A stretch of 64,000 bases of DNA from Stenotrophomonas maltophilia R551-3 (GTDB lineage: Bacteria; Pseudomonadota; Gammaproteobacteria; Xanthomonadales; Xanthomonadaceae). The translations under genes were made by a program, and so were the position numbers. The notes beneath the pieces are model-generated. The model worked only from the letters and a program-made list of their open reading frames with translations, ran no database searches and was not told the origin of the DNA. Below are positions 17,188 to 27,569 of this stretch, piece by piece (the first letter of the stretch is position 1; every line of letters starts with the position of its first letter). The stretch is from assembly GCF_000020665.1 (NCBI RefSeq), contig NC_011071.1, positions 3,586,501 through 3,650,500 of the forward strand, in the 5' to 3' direction.

Positions 17188-17253
17188 GTGGAGCCGAGCG
17201 TGGGCTCGGCTGGATCTATCGCGAACAGCAGCCGAGCGTCGGCTCGGCTCTAC
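17188..17253. repeat. Two SMAG hairpins (GCCGAGC type)
   Basis: GAGCCGAGCGTGGGCTCGGCT at about 17190-17211 and GCCGAGCGTCGGCTCGGCTCTAC at 17231-17253. The second ends in CTCGGCTCTAC, identical to the half-sites used by the IS110 element at 50420, so it is an unoccupied target. Confidence 0.8.
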
Positions 17254-17334
17254 AAGAAGCGCGCAGCCAAGCTGCTTTGCTTTTGCTCTTCTTTTTTCTC
17301 TTCCATGGGTGGACGCACACGGAAACTGTCAGAG

Positions 17335-17437
17335 GTCGGGCGGGTGGGCTGGGCAGGGGTATCCGCGCCATGGATGGCGCGGCTAAGCCTCCAGGGACGG
17401 ATTCACGGCGTCCCCTGCCCAGCCCACCCGCCCGGCC
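17335..17437. repeat. Large palindromic repeat, copy 4
   Basis: Arms 17335-17359 and 17412-17437 (GTCGGGCGGGTGGGCTGGGCAGGGG against its complement), core with GCGCCATGGATGGCGC and TCACGGCGT. The second core hairpin is of the CCGTCCCTGG subtype shared with copies 1 and 5. Preceded by CTGTCAGAG as in copy 2. Confidence 0.85.
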
Positions 17438-17503
17438 AAGCGCGGCTTTTCGCTCTACGCGACCAACCGCCCACCCACGAGGGGCTGCGCCGTTCGCCGG
17501 AAC

Positions 17504-18880
17504 CTACGCCGAAGGCGCAGGCTTCTGCCGAAGCAGGCTGACCGCCAGGCCGCCCACCACCAGCACGCCCAACCCCAACAACGCCCACAGCAGCCACGCC
17601 TTCCAATCGCGCTGCGGCTTCAGCGCCGCGTCGCCGGCCAGCGGTTCCGGGCTGCCTTCCAGGCGCGCCAGCGTCGGCTGCCAGGAGGGGTCATTGCGCT
17701 GCCGCAGTTCCTCGATCAGCACCCCCACCGGTGCCTCCGCCCGGCGTGCGGTCGAACTGCCTACCGCCAACGCATACGGTGCCGCGCCCTGGCTCAGGAA
17801 CACCAGCACTTCCGGCTGATAGCCCAGGCGCAGGGTCGGCGCCGTCGCCGTTTCAGCCGGGTTCGCCACCAGCTTCCAGTAACGGTCGCGGTGGATGCCG
17901 CCCAGCGGTTGCGCGGCAGACTGCTGGCGCTGGCCCTGGGCGCCCTGCTGCAGCTGGTAGGCAATCCACGGTGCGCTGCGGCGCTGCCATTCCGCGCTCT
18001 CGTCATCGCGGCTGAACAACGTCCACTGCACCAGGCTGTTGTCGGTGCTGGCCACGTCGGCGCGCGCCACCGGGAAGCGGCCGTCCAGCTCGAAGGTGTA
18101 CTCGCCCTTGCCCTTCGACGTCGGCTCCAGCGACAGCCATTCCCACGGCAGCGTGGCCGGTGCAGGCGGCAGCTCGGCCAGCACACTGCGCAGGGTCGGC
18201 AGGCGTGCTTCGCCCTGTGCCAACACGCGCACGTAGCGAGCGCTGCTATCCACCTGCAGCCGGCGCTGCAACAGGCGCTTGCCGGCGCGCTGCAGGTCCA
18301 CCAGCGGCACGTCCCGCGCGATCGGGCGCCAGTTCTGCAGATCGTCGCTGGCGTCCAGCTGCACCTGTGCCTGCAGCGGCTGGCCGCTGTCGGCCCAGTC
18401 CAGCACCAGCGCTGCCAACGGCTGCTGGCCAAGCACGCTGGCGTCGATCAGCCAACCGCCCTGCCCGTTCGTCACCGCGCCGCCGCCCACACGCGCTTCA
18501 ACCCGGCGCACGCGGCCGTCGGTATCGCGTTCGGTCAGCAGCTGCAGGTCATTGCGCTGCGCTTCGGCCAGCGGCGGCAGCACGAACCATGGCAGCTCGC
18601 GCTGCACCGGCGGCTGTGCCAACGGCTGGTCCGGTGCCAGCAGCGCCGATGGCAGCGATTGGCCCGCCGCGTTGAACACCTGCAGATCGCCCAGGTCGGC
18701 GGCACCGGCACGGCGGTAGATCGCCGGTTCCAGCACGACGCGATACGCGCCGGACTGCACACTGGACAACGTCAACGGCCATTGTTCGGCGTACTGGGTG
18801 CGGTACTCGGCGGCCTGTGCCGCGACGGCGGCCAGCATGCCGAACATCACCGGCAGCAGCGCCCTGCTCCACTTCCTCAT
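17504..18880 (-). CDS. DUF3999 family membrane-anchored periplasmic protein
   Basis: 458 residues. Signal peptide to about AQA/AEYRTQYAEQWPL (residue 24); a long periplasmic region rich in beta structure; one C-terminal TM helix (WLLWALLGLGVLVVGGLAVSLL, residues about 430-451) with a short basic tail. Matches the DUF3999 family by layout and by its partner: the upstream DUF2339 gene overlaps it by 4 bp, a frequent pairing. No catalytic motif. Function unknown; probably an envelope complex with the DUF2339 protein. Confidence 0.8.
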   Translation of the reverse strand: MRKWSRALLPVMFGMLAAVAAQAAEYRTQYAEQWPLTLSSVQSGAYRVVLEPAIYRRAGAADLGDLQVFNAAGQSLPSALLAPDQPLAQPPVQRELPWFVLPPLAEAQRNDLQLLTERDTDGRVRRVEARVGGGAVTNGQGGWLIDASVLGQQPLAALVLDWADSGQPLQAQVQLDASDDLQNWRPIARDVPLVDLQRAGKRLLQRRLQVDSSARYVRVLAQGEARLPTLRSVLAELPPAPATLPWEWLSLEPTSKGKGEYTFELDGRFPVARADVASTDNSLVQWTLFSRDDESAEWQRRSAPWIAYQLQQGAQGQRQQSAAQPLGGIHRDRYWKLVANPAETATAPTLRLGYQPEVLVFLSQGAAPYALAVGSSTARRAEAPVGVLIEELRQRNDPSWQPTLARLEGSPEPLAGDAALKPQRDWKAWLLWALLGLGVLVVGGLAVSLLRQKPAPSA

Positions 18881-21552
18881 TGTTTTTCCTCCACGGACGG
18901 CGCCGCGCTGGGCGGTGCCGGTGCCAGATACCCCACGACCGTGCACAGCAGGCCGTAGGCGATGAACGATGCGATGCCGAGCAGGTTGCCCAGGTGCTGG
19001 CGATCGATGAGTACCAGCTTGGCCAGCACCACGCCCATCAGCACGGCACCCACCATCCACAACACGCGCTGGCCGCGACGCGAGCCCCATACCCAGGCGA
19101 TCACGCCAAGCACGCTCCACAGCACGGTCAAGCTGGTCTGGGCCAGGCTGAAGCGCATCATCGAGGCACTCCAGGAGAGGCCGCCCCACTGGTGCACGCC
19201 ATGCAGCACCAGGCTGGTCAGCGCAATGAAGGCCGCCAGCGCCAGCACGGGCAGGCGGACCTTCAGCAGTGCCTGCGGCGCCTGATCGCTGTACAGCCAG
19301 CGCGCCAGCAACAGCAGGCTCAGCCACTGCCCGATCTCGGCCGGGTTCAATACCGGCAGCCACAGCAGTGGCGCGGCATCACCCGGCAGCAGCTGGCCGA
19401 ACAACCAGCCGATCGACAGCAGGCCGAACAGCACGCACTGCAGCGGCAGGCGCACGCTGTCGAAGGCCACGCCCAGCGGCCAGCGCAGGACGTTCCAGCG
19501 CCACAGCGACAGCGCCGCCATCAGCAGCCACGGCAGCGTGACCAGCAGGGTCGTCCAGCCCTGCGCCAAGTTGGCCTCGCCACCGCCCCACAGGGCCAGC
19601 AGCGAAAGCAGCGACGGCCACAGCAGCCACCACAGGAACTGCGCGATGCGTGCCACGGTGTCGCCGCCCTGGCGCAGGCACAGCAGCGTGCGCACACCCA
19701 GTACCGCGAACACCGCCCAGGCCAGCGCACCGTAGCCGGCGAACGGTTGCTGGTGCGCATCGCTCTGCATCAGCGCCAGCGGGAAGCCCAGCGCCAGCAT
19801 CGCTAGTGCAGTCACGCCCAGCGCGCGCGCCGGCTGGCGACGCTGCATTTCCGCGGCCAACCATGCGGTAACCGCGGCCAGCACCAGCAGTGCATCCACT
19901 TCGATGCGGTAGGGGAAGAACCGGGTGATCTCGTGCACCAGGCCACCCAGCCACCACAGCAGTCCCCACAGGTAGTAGACCAGCGCGATCTCGTGACGCT
20001 CCCTGCGCTGGTAACTCCACGCCGACGCGAAGCCGGCCACGGCCAGCAGCAGCGCACCAATCGCCGTCGGGTTGAGCAGGAAACGCAGGTCCTCATGCCA
20101 GTGATCGCCACCGGCAACGAAGGCGAACGCGGCACCCATCTGCAGCAATGCACCGGACACCTGCGGCAGCCAGCGCTTCTGGCGCAGCCCCAGCCAGGCC
20201 AGGCCGGCACCTTCCAGTGCGAACACCGCACCGGTTGCACGCGCCGACAGCGCCAACGGCACCGCCAGCGTGGCGAAGCCCACCGCCAGCACCGCATGCG
20301 ACTGCGCCAGCACGGTGTACGACGCACGCGCGATCAGCGCCCGCGCCAGCACCGCGTAGATCGCAGCCAGGCCCAGTGCACACAGTGCCAGCGTCATCGG
20401 CTGCTCATGCAGCATGCCGGCCTGCAGCGAGAACGCGACCAGCGGCGTGCCGAACACCAGGCTACCGTCGACCAGATCGCGCCGACCCGCCGGCTGACGG
20501 CGTGCATACAGCAGCGGGATCAACAGATAGAAGGCGAAGAACAGCAACAGGAACGGCTCGGTGCTGCTGAACTTCTCAGGCGCGTACTGCAGCACGCCCC
20601 AGAAGGTACCGATGCCGAACGTAAAAGCGAAGCCGAGCAGATTCAGCGCACGCCATGGACGGAACCAGGCGATGGCGAAAATGCCTGCGTTGAGCACCGC
20701 GTAATAGCTGAACAACCCCACGTGGTTGCCGCTGCCCGTGGACAGCCACAACGGCGCCATGAAGCCGGCGAGGATGCCCAGCACCGCCAGCGTGCGCGAG
20801 TTCTGTACCACCGCCAGCACGCACAGCCCGGCCACCAGTGCGATCGAACTGGCAAAGGCAAAGCCTGGGTTGAGCAGTTCAAAGCGTTTGAACGCGGCGA
20901 AGATGGTCAGCAGCAGCACGCCGATGGCACCGCCCTGCAGGGCCAGCGCAAACAGGCGCCGACGTTCGCGCTGGTGCCAGCCGAAGGCCAGCAGGCCCAG
21001 TGCACCCACGGTGACGCCGGCCAGGCGCAGTTCGATCGGCAGCACCAGCCAGCCCTGGTCGCTGACGTACTTCAGCAGTGCGGCGACACCGGCCAGCAGC
21101 ACCAGCATGCCGATCTTGACCGGCACGTTGCCTTCGGTGAACCAGCGTTTGACCGCACCGACGCCACGCTCGATGAAATTCGGCAGCGCCGGCTCGGCCG
21201 GCAACGGCGGCTGTACTGGTGACGGTGGCACCGGAGGCGGCGTGAGCGGTCGCGGCGCGGGCACTTCGGCCGAGGCCTGTTCGCGCAGCGGCGGCGGTGG
21301 TGGCAGCGGCGGGGTGGCCAGCACCGGCCGCAGGAACGGCGGATCGGCACTGGTGGAAGCCGCGGCGGCAGGCCGTGCAGGCGCGGCCTCGGTGGTGGTT
21401 GAGGCCGCTGCGCGGGGGGCCGGCGCGCCGTCCAGGGCGCTCTCCAGCGCGGCGACGCGACGGCGCAGGCCGGCAATCATCACCAGCGCCACCACCAGCA
21501 GCAGCGGAATGGCCAGCAGGACGAGTACGACCAGGGCTATCAATGCTTCCAT
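18877..21552 (-). CDS. DUF2339 family polytopic membrane protein
   Basis: 891 residues. N-terminal TM (MEALIALVVLVLLAIPLLLVVALVMIAGL), a short coiled segment (LRRRVAALESALDG), a Pro/Ala-rich linker to about residue 135, then NFIERGVGAVKRWFTEGNVPVKIGMLVLLAGVAALLKY, the signature start of the DUF2339 core, followed by over 20 predicted membrane helices to the C-terminus. Operon with DUF3999 (ATGA overlap). It separates gapA from pgk in the glycolytic series. Role unknown. Confidence 0.82.
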   Translation of the reverse strand: MEALIALVVLVLLAIPLLLVVALVMIAGLRRRVAALESALDGAPAPRAAASTTTEAAPARPAAAASTSADPPFLRPVLATPPLPPPPPLREQASAEVPAPRPLTPPPVPPSPVQPPLPAEPALPNFIERGVGAVKRWFTEGNVPVKIGMLVLLAGVAALLKYVSDQGWLVLPIELRLAGVTVGALGLLAFGWHQRERRRLFALALQGGAIGVLLLTIFAAFKRFELLNPGFAFASSIALVAGLCVLAVVQNSRTLAVLGILAGFMAPLWLSTGSGNHVGLFSYYAVLNAGIFAIAWFRPWRALNLLGFAFTFGIGTFWGVLQYAPEKFSSTEPFLLLFFAFYLLIPLLYARRQPAGRRDLVDGSLVFGTPLVAFSLQAGMLHEQPMTLALCALGLAAIYAVLARALIARASYTVLAQSHAVLAVGFATLAVPLALSARATGAVFALEGAGLAWLGLRQKRWLPQVSGALLQMGAAFAFVAGGDHWHEDLRFLLNPTAIGALLLAVAGFASAWSYQRRERHEIALVYYLWGLLWWLGGLVHEITRFFPYRIEVDALLVLAAVTAWLAAEMQRRQPARALGVTALAMLALGFPLALMQSDAHQQPFAGYGALAWAVFAVLGVRTLLCLRQGGDTVARIAQFLWWLLWPSLLSLLALWGGGEANLAQGWTTLLVTLPWLLMAALSLWRWNVLRWPLGVAFDSVRLPLQCVLFGLLSIGWLFGQLLPGDAAPLLWLPVLNPAEIGQWLSLLLLARWLYSDQAPQALLKVRLPVLALAAFIALTSLVLHGVHQWGGLSWSASMMRFSLAQTSLTVLWSVLGVIAWVWGSRRGQRVLWMVGAVLMGVVLAKLVLIDRQHLGNLLGIASFIAYGLLCTVVGYLAPAPPSAAPSVEEKQ

Positions 21553-21636
21553 TGCGTGCTTCCATTGCGATCCCGCGCCCCAGCGGCAGCGGTCGACCGG
21601 CCCATGCTACGACAGTGCCGGCCCCATAAACGACGA

Positions 21637-21655
21637 ACCCCGGCCAGGCCGGGGT
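21637..21655 (-). terminator. Terminator downstream of gapA
   Basis: ACCCCGGCC-tGGCCGGGGT stem; on the minus strand it is followed by TCGTCGTTTATGG, a weak U-tract. Located 22 bp after the gapA stop. Confidence 0.65.
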
Positions 21656-21677
21656 CCGCGTGCGATCTTTGCTGGCC

Positions 21678-22815
<1,138 letters not shown>

Positions 22816-22875
22816 AGCGTTAGCGCGACGTGAGGCCGAGACTGGCCGCATCCACCCAGCAACGAGATCACCCCC

Positions 22876-23505
22876 ATGCGCAAGACCTCCCCCCTGATCG
22901 TGGCCAGCCTGGCCGCCGCCCTGTCCCTCGCCGCCGCCCCGGCCATGGCCCAGTCCAAGGGCGACTGGACCGTTTCGGCCGGTATCCACCAGGTGGCACC
23001 GAAGTCGAACAACGGCTGGCTGGCCAACGGCACCCTGAAGGTCGATGTCGACAACGACGTCAAGCCGACCATTACCGGTGAATACTTCATCGCCGACAAT
23101 CTGGGCATCGAAGTGCTGGCCGCGCTGCCGTTCAAGCACGACATCAACATCAACGGGCTCGGCCGCGTGGGCAGCACCAAGCAGCTGCCGCCGGTGGTGA
23201 CCGTGCAGTACCACTTCAACAGCAGGGGCAAGGTGTCGCCGTTCATCGGTGCGGGCGTGAACTACACGACCTTCTTCAGCGAAGACACCACCGGTGCGCT
23301 GAAGGACAGCCGCCTGAAGCTGCAGGATTCGTGGGGCCTGGCCGCGCATGCGGGCGTGGACTTCGCGATCGGCGAGAAGGGCGCGCTGCGCGTGGACATG
23401 CGCTGGATCGACATCGACAGCAAGGTGAAGTTGAACGGCGAGAAGATCGGCACGGTCAACATCGATCCGCTGGTCTACGGCGCTTCGTACGTCTTCAAGT
23501 TCTAA
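22876..23505 (+). CDS. ompW: OmpW family outer-membrane beta-barrel protein
   Basis: 209 residues. Signal peptide MRKTSPLIVASLAAALSLAAAPAMAQ (cleavage AMA/Q). Eight-stranded barrel pattern with family motifs KPTITGEYFIADNLGIEVLAALPFKHDI, LPPVVTVQYHF, SPFIGAGVNYTTFF, WGLAAHAGVDFAI, and a C-terminal YVFKF with terminal Phe for BAM recognition. The channel is thought to pass small hydrophobic compounds. Monocistronic: FNR box upstream, strong terminator 69 bp downstream. Confidence 0.93.
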   Translation: MRKTSPLIVASLAAALSLAAAPAMAQSKGDWTVSAGIHQVAPKSNNGWLANGTLKVDVDNDVKPTITGEYFIADNLGIEVLAALPFKHDININGLGRVGSTKQLPPVVTVQYHFNSRGKVSPFIGAGVNYTTFFSEDTTGALKDSRLKLQDSWGLAAHAGVDFAIGEKGALRVDMRWIDIDSKVKLNGEKIGTVNIDPLVYGASYVFKF

Positions 23506-23573
23506 AGCGGTGTGTTGAGCGCGGGGGCTTCGCCCCCGCTCCCCCGCTACACGCAAAACCCTCGCAGCATGTT

Positions 23574-23600
23574 GCCCCGGTGATTGCCGGGGCTTTTTTT
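23574..23600 (+). terminator. Rho-independent terminator of ompW
   Basis: GCCCCGG-tgatt-GCCGGGGC followed by seven T. Confidence 0.9.
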
Positions 23601-23635
23601 GTTTGCGCGAAAAGCACCGGCATCTGGAATTGGGC

Positions 23636-23733
23636 GGAGAGGGTGGGGTGATCGGGACACGCCGTAAATACGTCCCTGTAGGCTCGATCGCCGCATCCAT
23701 GCGGCGAACGGTCCCGATCACCCCACCCTCTCC
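23636..23733. repeat. Large palindromic repeat, copy 5
   Basis: Arms 23636-23658 and 23711-23733 (GGAGAGGGTGGGGTGATCGGGAC and its exact complement), core ACGCCGTAAA and hairpin CGCCGCATCCATGCGGCG. The second core hairpin is of the CGTCCCTG subtype. Confidence 0.85.
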
Positions 23734-23907
23734 ACCCTTCCCATCTGCGCGCGCGTGCCAGCTCAAGCAAAGGCAAGAGCAGAAGCAGAACCTGAACATC
23801 CGAGGCGTAGTGGTTGCCTGTAATTGCAGGAGGCCGATTTTGATCCTGCATTTGTTTTTGATGTTGCCTTTGACGTTTGCATCCGCCTCCGCGGCCATGT
23901 TTGGAGG

Positions 23908-24013
23908 GGAGCGCAGCGGGAGGGGCGGCGGGACCGTTGGTGCCATGGATGGCGCCATCGAGCCCCCATGGATGGGTTTACGGCGTGTCCCGCCGCCCCT
24001 CCCGCTGCGCTCC
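23908..24013. repeat. Large palindromic repeat, copy 6
   Basis: Arms 23908-23934 and 23987-24013 (GGAGCGCAGCGGGAGGGGCGG... with exact complement), core GCCATGGATGGC, CCCATGGATGGG and TTTACGGCGT. Inverted relative to copy 5, 174 bp away. Confidence 0.85.
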
Positions 24014-24071
24014 CACTTCGGAACAGGAACGCGCCGCTCTTCAATCCACCTACCCCCGCTAGAATGTGCAC

Positions 24072-24890
24072 ATGAAAGCCCTGCACTCCTTCTTCCTCGC
24101 CGCCGCCCTGGCGCCGGCCCTGCTGTCCGTCTCCGCCCCTGCCCATGCCTGGGGCGCGCAAGGCCACCGCCTTGTCGCCGAAGTCGCCGACGCCCGCCTC
24201 AACCCCACCGCCCGCGCCGAAGTGGACCGCCTGCTGGCCACCGAACCGGACGCCACGCTGGCCAGCATCGCGCCGTGGGCCGATCAGCTGCGTGCCAAGG
24301 ATCCGGGCCTGGGCCGTCGCTCGGCCGGCTGGCACTACGTCAACATCGCCGAAGACAACTGCCATTACGAAGCACCGAAGCACTGCAAGAACGGCAACTG
24401 CATCGTCGAGGCCCTGAAGGCGCAGAGCACCATCCTCGGCGACCGCAGCCTGACCGACGGCGAGCGCCTGCAGGCGCTGAAGTTCGTCGTGCACCTGGTC
24501 GGCGACATCCACCAGCCGATGCACGCTGGCTACGCCCACGACAAGGGCGGCAACGACTTCCAGCTTCAGTTCGGCAACCGCGGTACCAACCTGCACTCGC
24601 TGTGGGACAGCGGCATGCTCAACACCCGCAAGCTGGACGACGCCGGCTATCTGCCGCTGCTGCAGGGCCAGCGCGCGCCGAAGCTGGCGCGCCAGTCCAA
24701 CCCCCAACGTGACCCGCAGACGTGGGCCGAGGCCAGCTGCCGCATTTCCATGCAAGCTGGCGTTTATCCGGCCACGCGTAAAATCGGTGATGAATACACC
24801 GAGCGCTACCGGCCGCTGGCCGAAGCGCAGCTGCGACTGGCCGGTGAGAACCTGGCGCAGTTGCTGAACCGCGTGCTGGGCACGCGCTGA
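24072..24890 (+). CDS. S1/P1-family zinc nuclease, secreted
   Basis: 272 residues. Signal peptide ends AHA-26; the mature protein begins W27-GAQGHR, and in S1/P1 nucleases the mature N-terminal Trp is itself a zinc ligand. Other trinuclear zinc ligands: H32 in GHR, D in APWAD, H in WHYVNI, the HLVGDIHQPMHAG stretch, and H/D in NLHSLWDSG. It degrades single-stranded nucleic acid and removes 3' phosphates in the periplasm or outside. Two Cys pairs are visible (NCHY...HCKNGNC). The stop is 11 bp before the next gene, so probably co-transcribed with the MBL hydrolase. Confidence 0.92.
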   Translation: MKALHSFFLAAALAPALLSVSAPAHAWGAQGHRLVAEVADARLNPTARAEVDRLLATEPDATLASIAPWADQLRAKDPGLGRRSAGWHYVNIAEDNCHYEAPKHCKNGNCIVEALKAQSTILGDRSLTDGERLQALKFVVHLVGDIHQPMHAGYAHDKGGNDFQLQFGNRGTNLHSLWDSGMLNTRKLDDAGYLPLLQGQRAPKLARQSNPQRDPQTWAEASCRISMQAGVYPATRKIGDEYTERYRPLAEAQLRLAGENLAQLLNRVLGTR

Positions 24891-24901
24891 GGAGCGTTCC
24901 A

Positions 24902-25702
24902 ATGTCAGTCCAGGTGCAGTCGTTCTTCCACCGTGACAGCAATACCTTCAGCTATCTGGTCAGTGATCCGGCCAGCGGCGAAGCGGCGCTGATCGACCCG
25001 GTCCTGGACTACGACCCGGATACCGACGCCAGCAGTGAAGCGCCGCTGCATGCCGCGTTGCAGGCCATCGAACAACAGGGCCTGCAGCTGCGCTGGCTGC
25101 TGGAGACACACGCTCACGCCGACCACGTATCGGGTGGGCGCCGGCTCAAGCAACGCTTCCCGCAGGCCACGCTGGCCATCGGCGAAGGCATCCGTGCGGT
25201 GCAGGCCACCTTCGCGCCGCGCTACGGCCTGCAGCTTCCTGCAGCGGATGAAATCTTCGATCACCTGTTCGGCGATGGCGAAACCTTCGCTCTTGGCGAA
25301 CTGCGCTGCCAGGTGATCGCCGTGCCCGGCCATACCAGCGACAGCATCGCCTACCTGATCGACGATGCGCTGTTCACCGGTGACTCGCTGTTCATGCCCG
25401 ACGGCGGTACCGCCCGCTGCGATTTCCCGGGTGGCGATGCCGCGCAGCTGTACCGTTCAATCCAGCGCCTGCTGGCGCTGCCCGATGCGACCCGCGTGTT
25501 CGTCTGCCACGACTACGGTCCGGGTGGTCGTGCATTCGCCAACGAAACCACCATCGGCGAACAGCGCGCACACAACATCCACGTGCATGACGGCGTGGCC
25601 GAGGCGGAATTCGTCAGCGTGCGCCAAGCACGCGATGCAACGCTGGAAGAACCCAAGCTGATGCAGCCCGCGGTGAAGGCCAACATCCAGGGCGGGGCCT
25701 GA
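24902..25702 (+). CDS. MBL-fold metallo-hydrolase (persulfide dioxygenase/glyoxalase II-like)
   Basis: 266 residues. Metal motif THAHADH (HxHxDH) near residue 72, then VPGHTSDSIAY, GDSLFMPDGGTARCDFPGGDA and CHDYGPGG. The GTARCDFPGGDA and CHDYGP segments are typical of the rhodanese-linked, ETHE1-like branch that oxidises glutathione persulfide with one iron, rather than true glyoxalase II. No rhodanese domain is fused here. Likely in sulfide or persulfide detoxification; substrate unproven. Confidence 0.82.
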   Translation: MSVQVQSFFHRDSNTFSYLVSDPASGEAALIDPVLDYDPDTDASSEAPLHAALQAIEQQGLQLRWLLETHAHADHVSGGRRLKQRFPQATLAIGEGIRAVQATFAPRYGLQLPAADEIFDHLFGDGETFALGELRCQVIAVPGHTSDSIAYLIDDALFTGDSLFMPDGGTARCDFPGGDAAQLYRSIQRLLALPDATRVFVCHDYGPGGRAFANETTIGEQRAHNIHVHDGVAEAEFVSVRQARDATLEEPKLMQPAVKANIQGGA

Positions 25703-25718
25703 TCCACGCCGCTGCGCT

Positions 25719-25742
25719 CGCCGGGCATGGCCCGGCGTTACC
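25719..25742 (-). repeat. SMAG/REP hairpin, single
   Basis: CGCCGGGCATGGCCCGGCG followed by TTACC, a slightly decayed GTAG end. Lies between convergent genes. Confidence 0.75.
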
Positions 25743-25767
25743 GTTTTCGGTCAGGCATCGCGGGCGT

Positions 25768-26331
25768 TCATTTCCCCTGTGTGCGCACCACATGCTGACC
25801 CTTCACGATTTCGAACGTAAAGGCGTACTGCAGGGTGACCGCCACCGGCTCGATGCGCTCGGCGCCGCGACAGTCGCCGCGGTCGGCAGGCACCTTGCCA
25901 GCCGCAAAGTGGCAGACCGCTGCGGACGAGTACTTCCACATGGCCACCGCTTCCTGTGCGGCCTGCAGAAGGGGCGCATTCTCGCGTGCGGCACCTGCCG
26001 CGCACCCGGAGCGATCAGTCAATGGCAGGCTGCGCTCGACTGCGCCATTGGCATCAACCACCACCTGCAGGCAGATGGTGGTCGGTGCCAGCTCCGCACG
26101 CGGGTCACGATCACCGACCTCCGGATCCGGCGCCGCGTACAACTGCGGCATCCGGTAGCCCTCGCTCGCGCCCAGCGAATAGGCCTGCAGCTGCCCACTG
26201 CCGCCACCGGTCTGCGGCTGCAGGCGCTGATGGCCGACATTCTCGCTGCGGGTATCAACGGTGGTCAGGCGATCCTGGGTCGCGCACCCTGCCAACAGCG
26301 CCGCCATCATCAACAGTGGCGCGGACTTCAC
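25768..26331 (-). CDS. Lipoprotein with TonB C-terminal-like domain
   Basis: 187 residues. Start is GTG at 26331, overlapping the M56 peptidase stop (GTGA). Signal MKSAPLLMMAALLAGC has a lipobox. Residues about 80-185 resemble a TonB C-terminal fold: TICLQVVVDANGAVERSLPL...WKYSSAAVC...PVAVTLQYAFTFEIV follows the beta-alpha-beta-beta order of the TonB domain in the adjacent gene. Three Cys could form disulfides. It probably works with the M56 protein; function unknown. Confidence 0.7.
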   Translation of the reverse strand: MKSAPLLMMAALLAGCATQDRLTTVDTRSENVGHQRLQPQTGGGSGQLQAYSLGASEGYRMPQLYAAPDPEVGDRDPRAELAPTTICLQVVVDANGAVERSLPLTDRSGCAAGAARENAPLLQAAQEAVAMWKYSSAAVCHFAAGKVPADRGDCRGAERIEPVAVTLQYAFTFEIVKGQHVVRTQGK

Positions 26332-27569
26332 TGGGAGTCCTCGGTGTTGTCCATGGCATAGGTGATCGGAATCTTCACAGCCCCTGCAACGGGCTTTCCG
26401 TTCTTCATCGCCGGACGATAGGTCCAGCTCCGCGCAGCGGCGATCGACACCGCATCGAACACACCCGGATTGGTTGCACTGAGCACCTGGAAGTCAGTCG
26501 GATGGCCGTTGGCATCCACGTCCACGCGCAGGTTCACCACGCCCACCTGGCGCTGTTCGATGGCGGACTTCGGATAGGACGGTGGCGGCATCTTGTCGAC
26601 CTGGATCGGACGGTCCAGCCCCGCCTTGGCCGCATCTTCTTCAGCATGTTCGAACGGCTCGACGCTGATCGACGGCACGCCCGTCGCGCCACCCTGGCTG
26701 GCCCACGCCACCGCTCCCATTCCCAGGCACAACCCGACCACCAGCACCTGCCCCGACACCCACGGCAATGCCTTCCGCTTGGACTGCTTCAACATGGCGA
26801 TACGCTCCTTCAACACGGGTTGGCTGCGCCAATGGCAGACCGCTGGCGCAACCGGATGGACCAGCTGCGCCTTCAGCAGCGTGCTGGCGTAGAGACCACG
26901 CAGTGCAGGCTGCGGGGCAATGGTGCGGGCATCGCAGGCCAGCTCCTGGTCACGCAGGAATCGGCGGGCGGCCCACGGCAGAAGCGGATGGAACCAGAAC
27001 ACCGCGCGTGCCATCAGCAGCGCCCCATTGGCCCAGTGATCGCCATTGCGACGGTGGCTGCGCTCGTGCTGCAGGATCAGGCCCTGTTCCTGTGCGGTGA
27101 ACTGCTGGTCGAAGTCCGGGCCTACCACGATGCGTGGACGCCACAGGCCGACCAGCGCCGGCAGCCCGGGATCAACGCTGGCCTGCCAGCTGCCATCGGC
27201 GCGTGCGCACAGTTGGCCCATGCCGCGTTCAAAGCGCCACTGCGCACGTAGATCGCGTAGCAGACAGAGGACCGCCCCCAGCGTCCATGCCAGCAGCAAC
27301 AGCCCGGCCCACGGCAACGACTGCCCTGTCATGCCTTCGACGGCGCCGGGTACCACTTTCAACGGCAGCGTTGGCACATGCTCCAGCAGTGCCACCTGCG
27401 GCAACGGCAGCAGCAACGATGCCCCCAGCAACGGCAGCAGCCACCAGCTGCGGTAGGCCAACGCCACGCCCCCCAGGCGCACCAGCAAGGGACGCAGCAC
27501 CGCCAGCACGACCACACCCAGTGCCAGCCACAGGCTGGCCTGCCACAGTCCATCGAGCAGCTCAGTCAT
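26328..27569 (-). CDS. M56 (BlaR1/MecR1-type) membrane peptidase fused to a TonB domain
   Basis: 413 residues. Four N-terminal helices, then a cytoplasmic zinc protease with H168-E-R-S-H172 (HExxH) and the third-ligand segment DQELACDA. A further TM (VLVVGLCLGMGAVAWA) precedes a periplasmic TonB C-terminal domain (PPPSYPKSAIEQRQVGVVNLRVDVDANGHPTDFQVLSA...SWTYRPAMKNGKPVAGAVKIPITYA). BlaR1 has a penicillin-binding sensor in that place; here a TonB domain replaces it, so beta-lactams are not the obvious signal. Overlaps blaI-like by 8 bp. Confidence 0.88.
   Translation of the reverse strand: MTELLDGLWQASLWLALGVVVLAVLRPLLVRLGGVALAYRSWWLLPLLGASLLLPLPQVALLEHVPTLPLKVVPGAVEGMTGQSLPWAGLLLLAWTLGAVLCLLRDLRAQWRFERGMGQLCARADGSWQASVDPGLPALVGLWRPRIVVGPDFDQQFTAQEQGLILQHERSHRRNGDHWANGALLMARAVFWFHPLLPWAARRFLRDQELACDARTIAPQPALRGLYASTLLKAQLVHPVAPAVCHWRSQPVLKERIAMLKQSKRKALPWVSGQVLVVGLCLGMGAVAWASQGGATGVPSISVEPFEHAEEDAAKAGLDRPIQVDKMPPPSYPKSAIEQRQVGVVNLRVDVDANGHPTDFQVLSATNPGVFDAVSIAAARSWTYRPAMKNGKPVAGAVKIPITYAMDNTEDSQ

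Larger units (their letters stand above)
16785..17503. other. 719-bp repeat-only intergenic region
   Basis: No supported gene. In order: an AGCAAC-rich run (16880-16925), palindrome copy 3, GGGGTCAGATCC hairpin copy B, SMAG hairpins at 17188-17212 and 17229-17253, a pyrimidine-rich tract (17275-17305), and palindrome copy 4. The pgk promoter should lie at its left end. Confidence 0.75.
23506..24071. other. 566-bp gap with terminator and two large palindromes
   Basis: No gene supported. Holds the ompW terminator, palindrome copies 5 and 6, and between them an AAGCAAAGGCAAGAGCAGAAGC-like purine run and a T-rich tract (23835-23880), the same companions seen beside other copies. Confidence 0.75.
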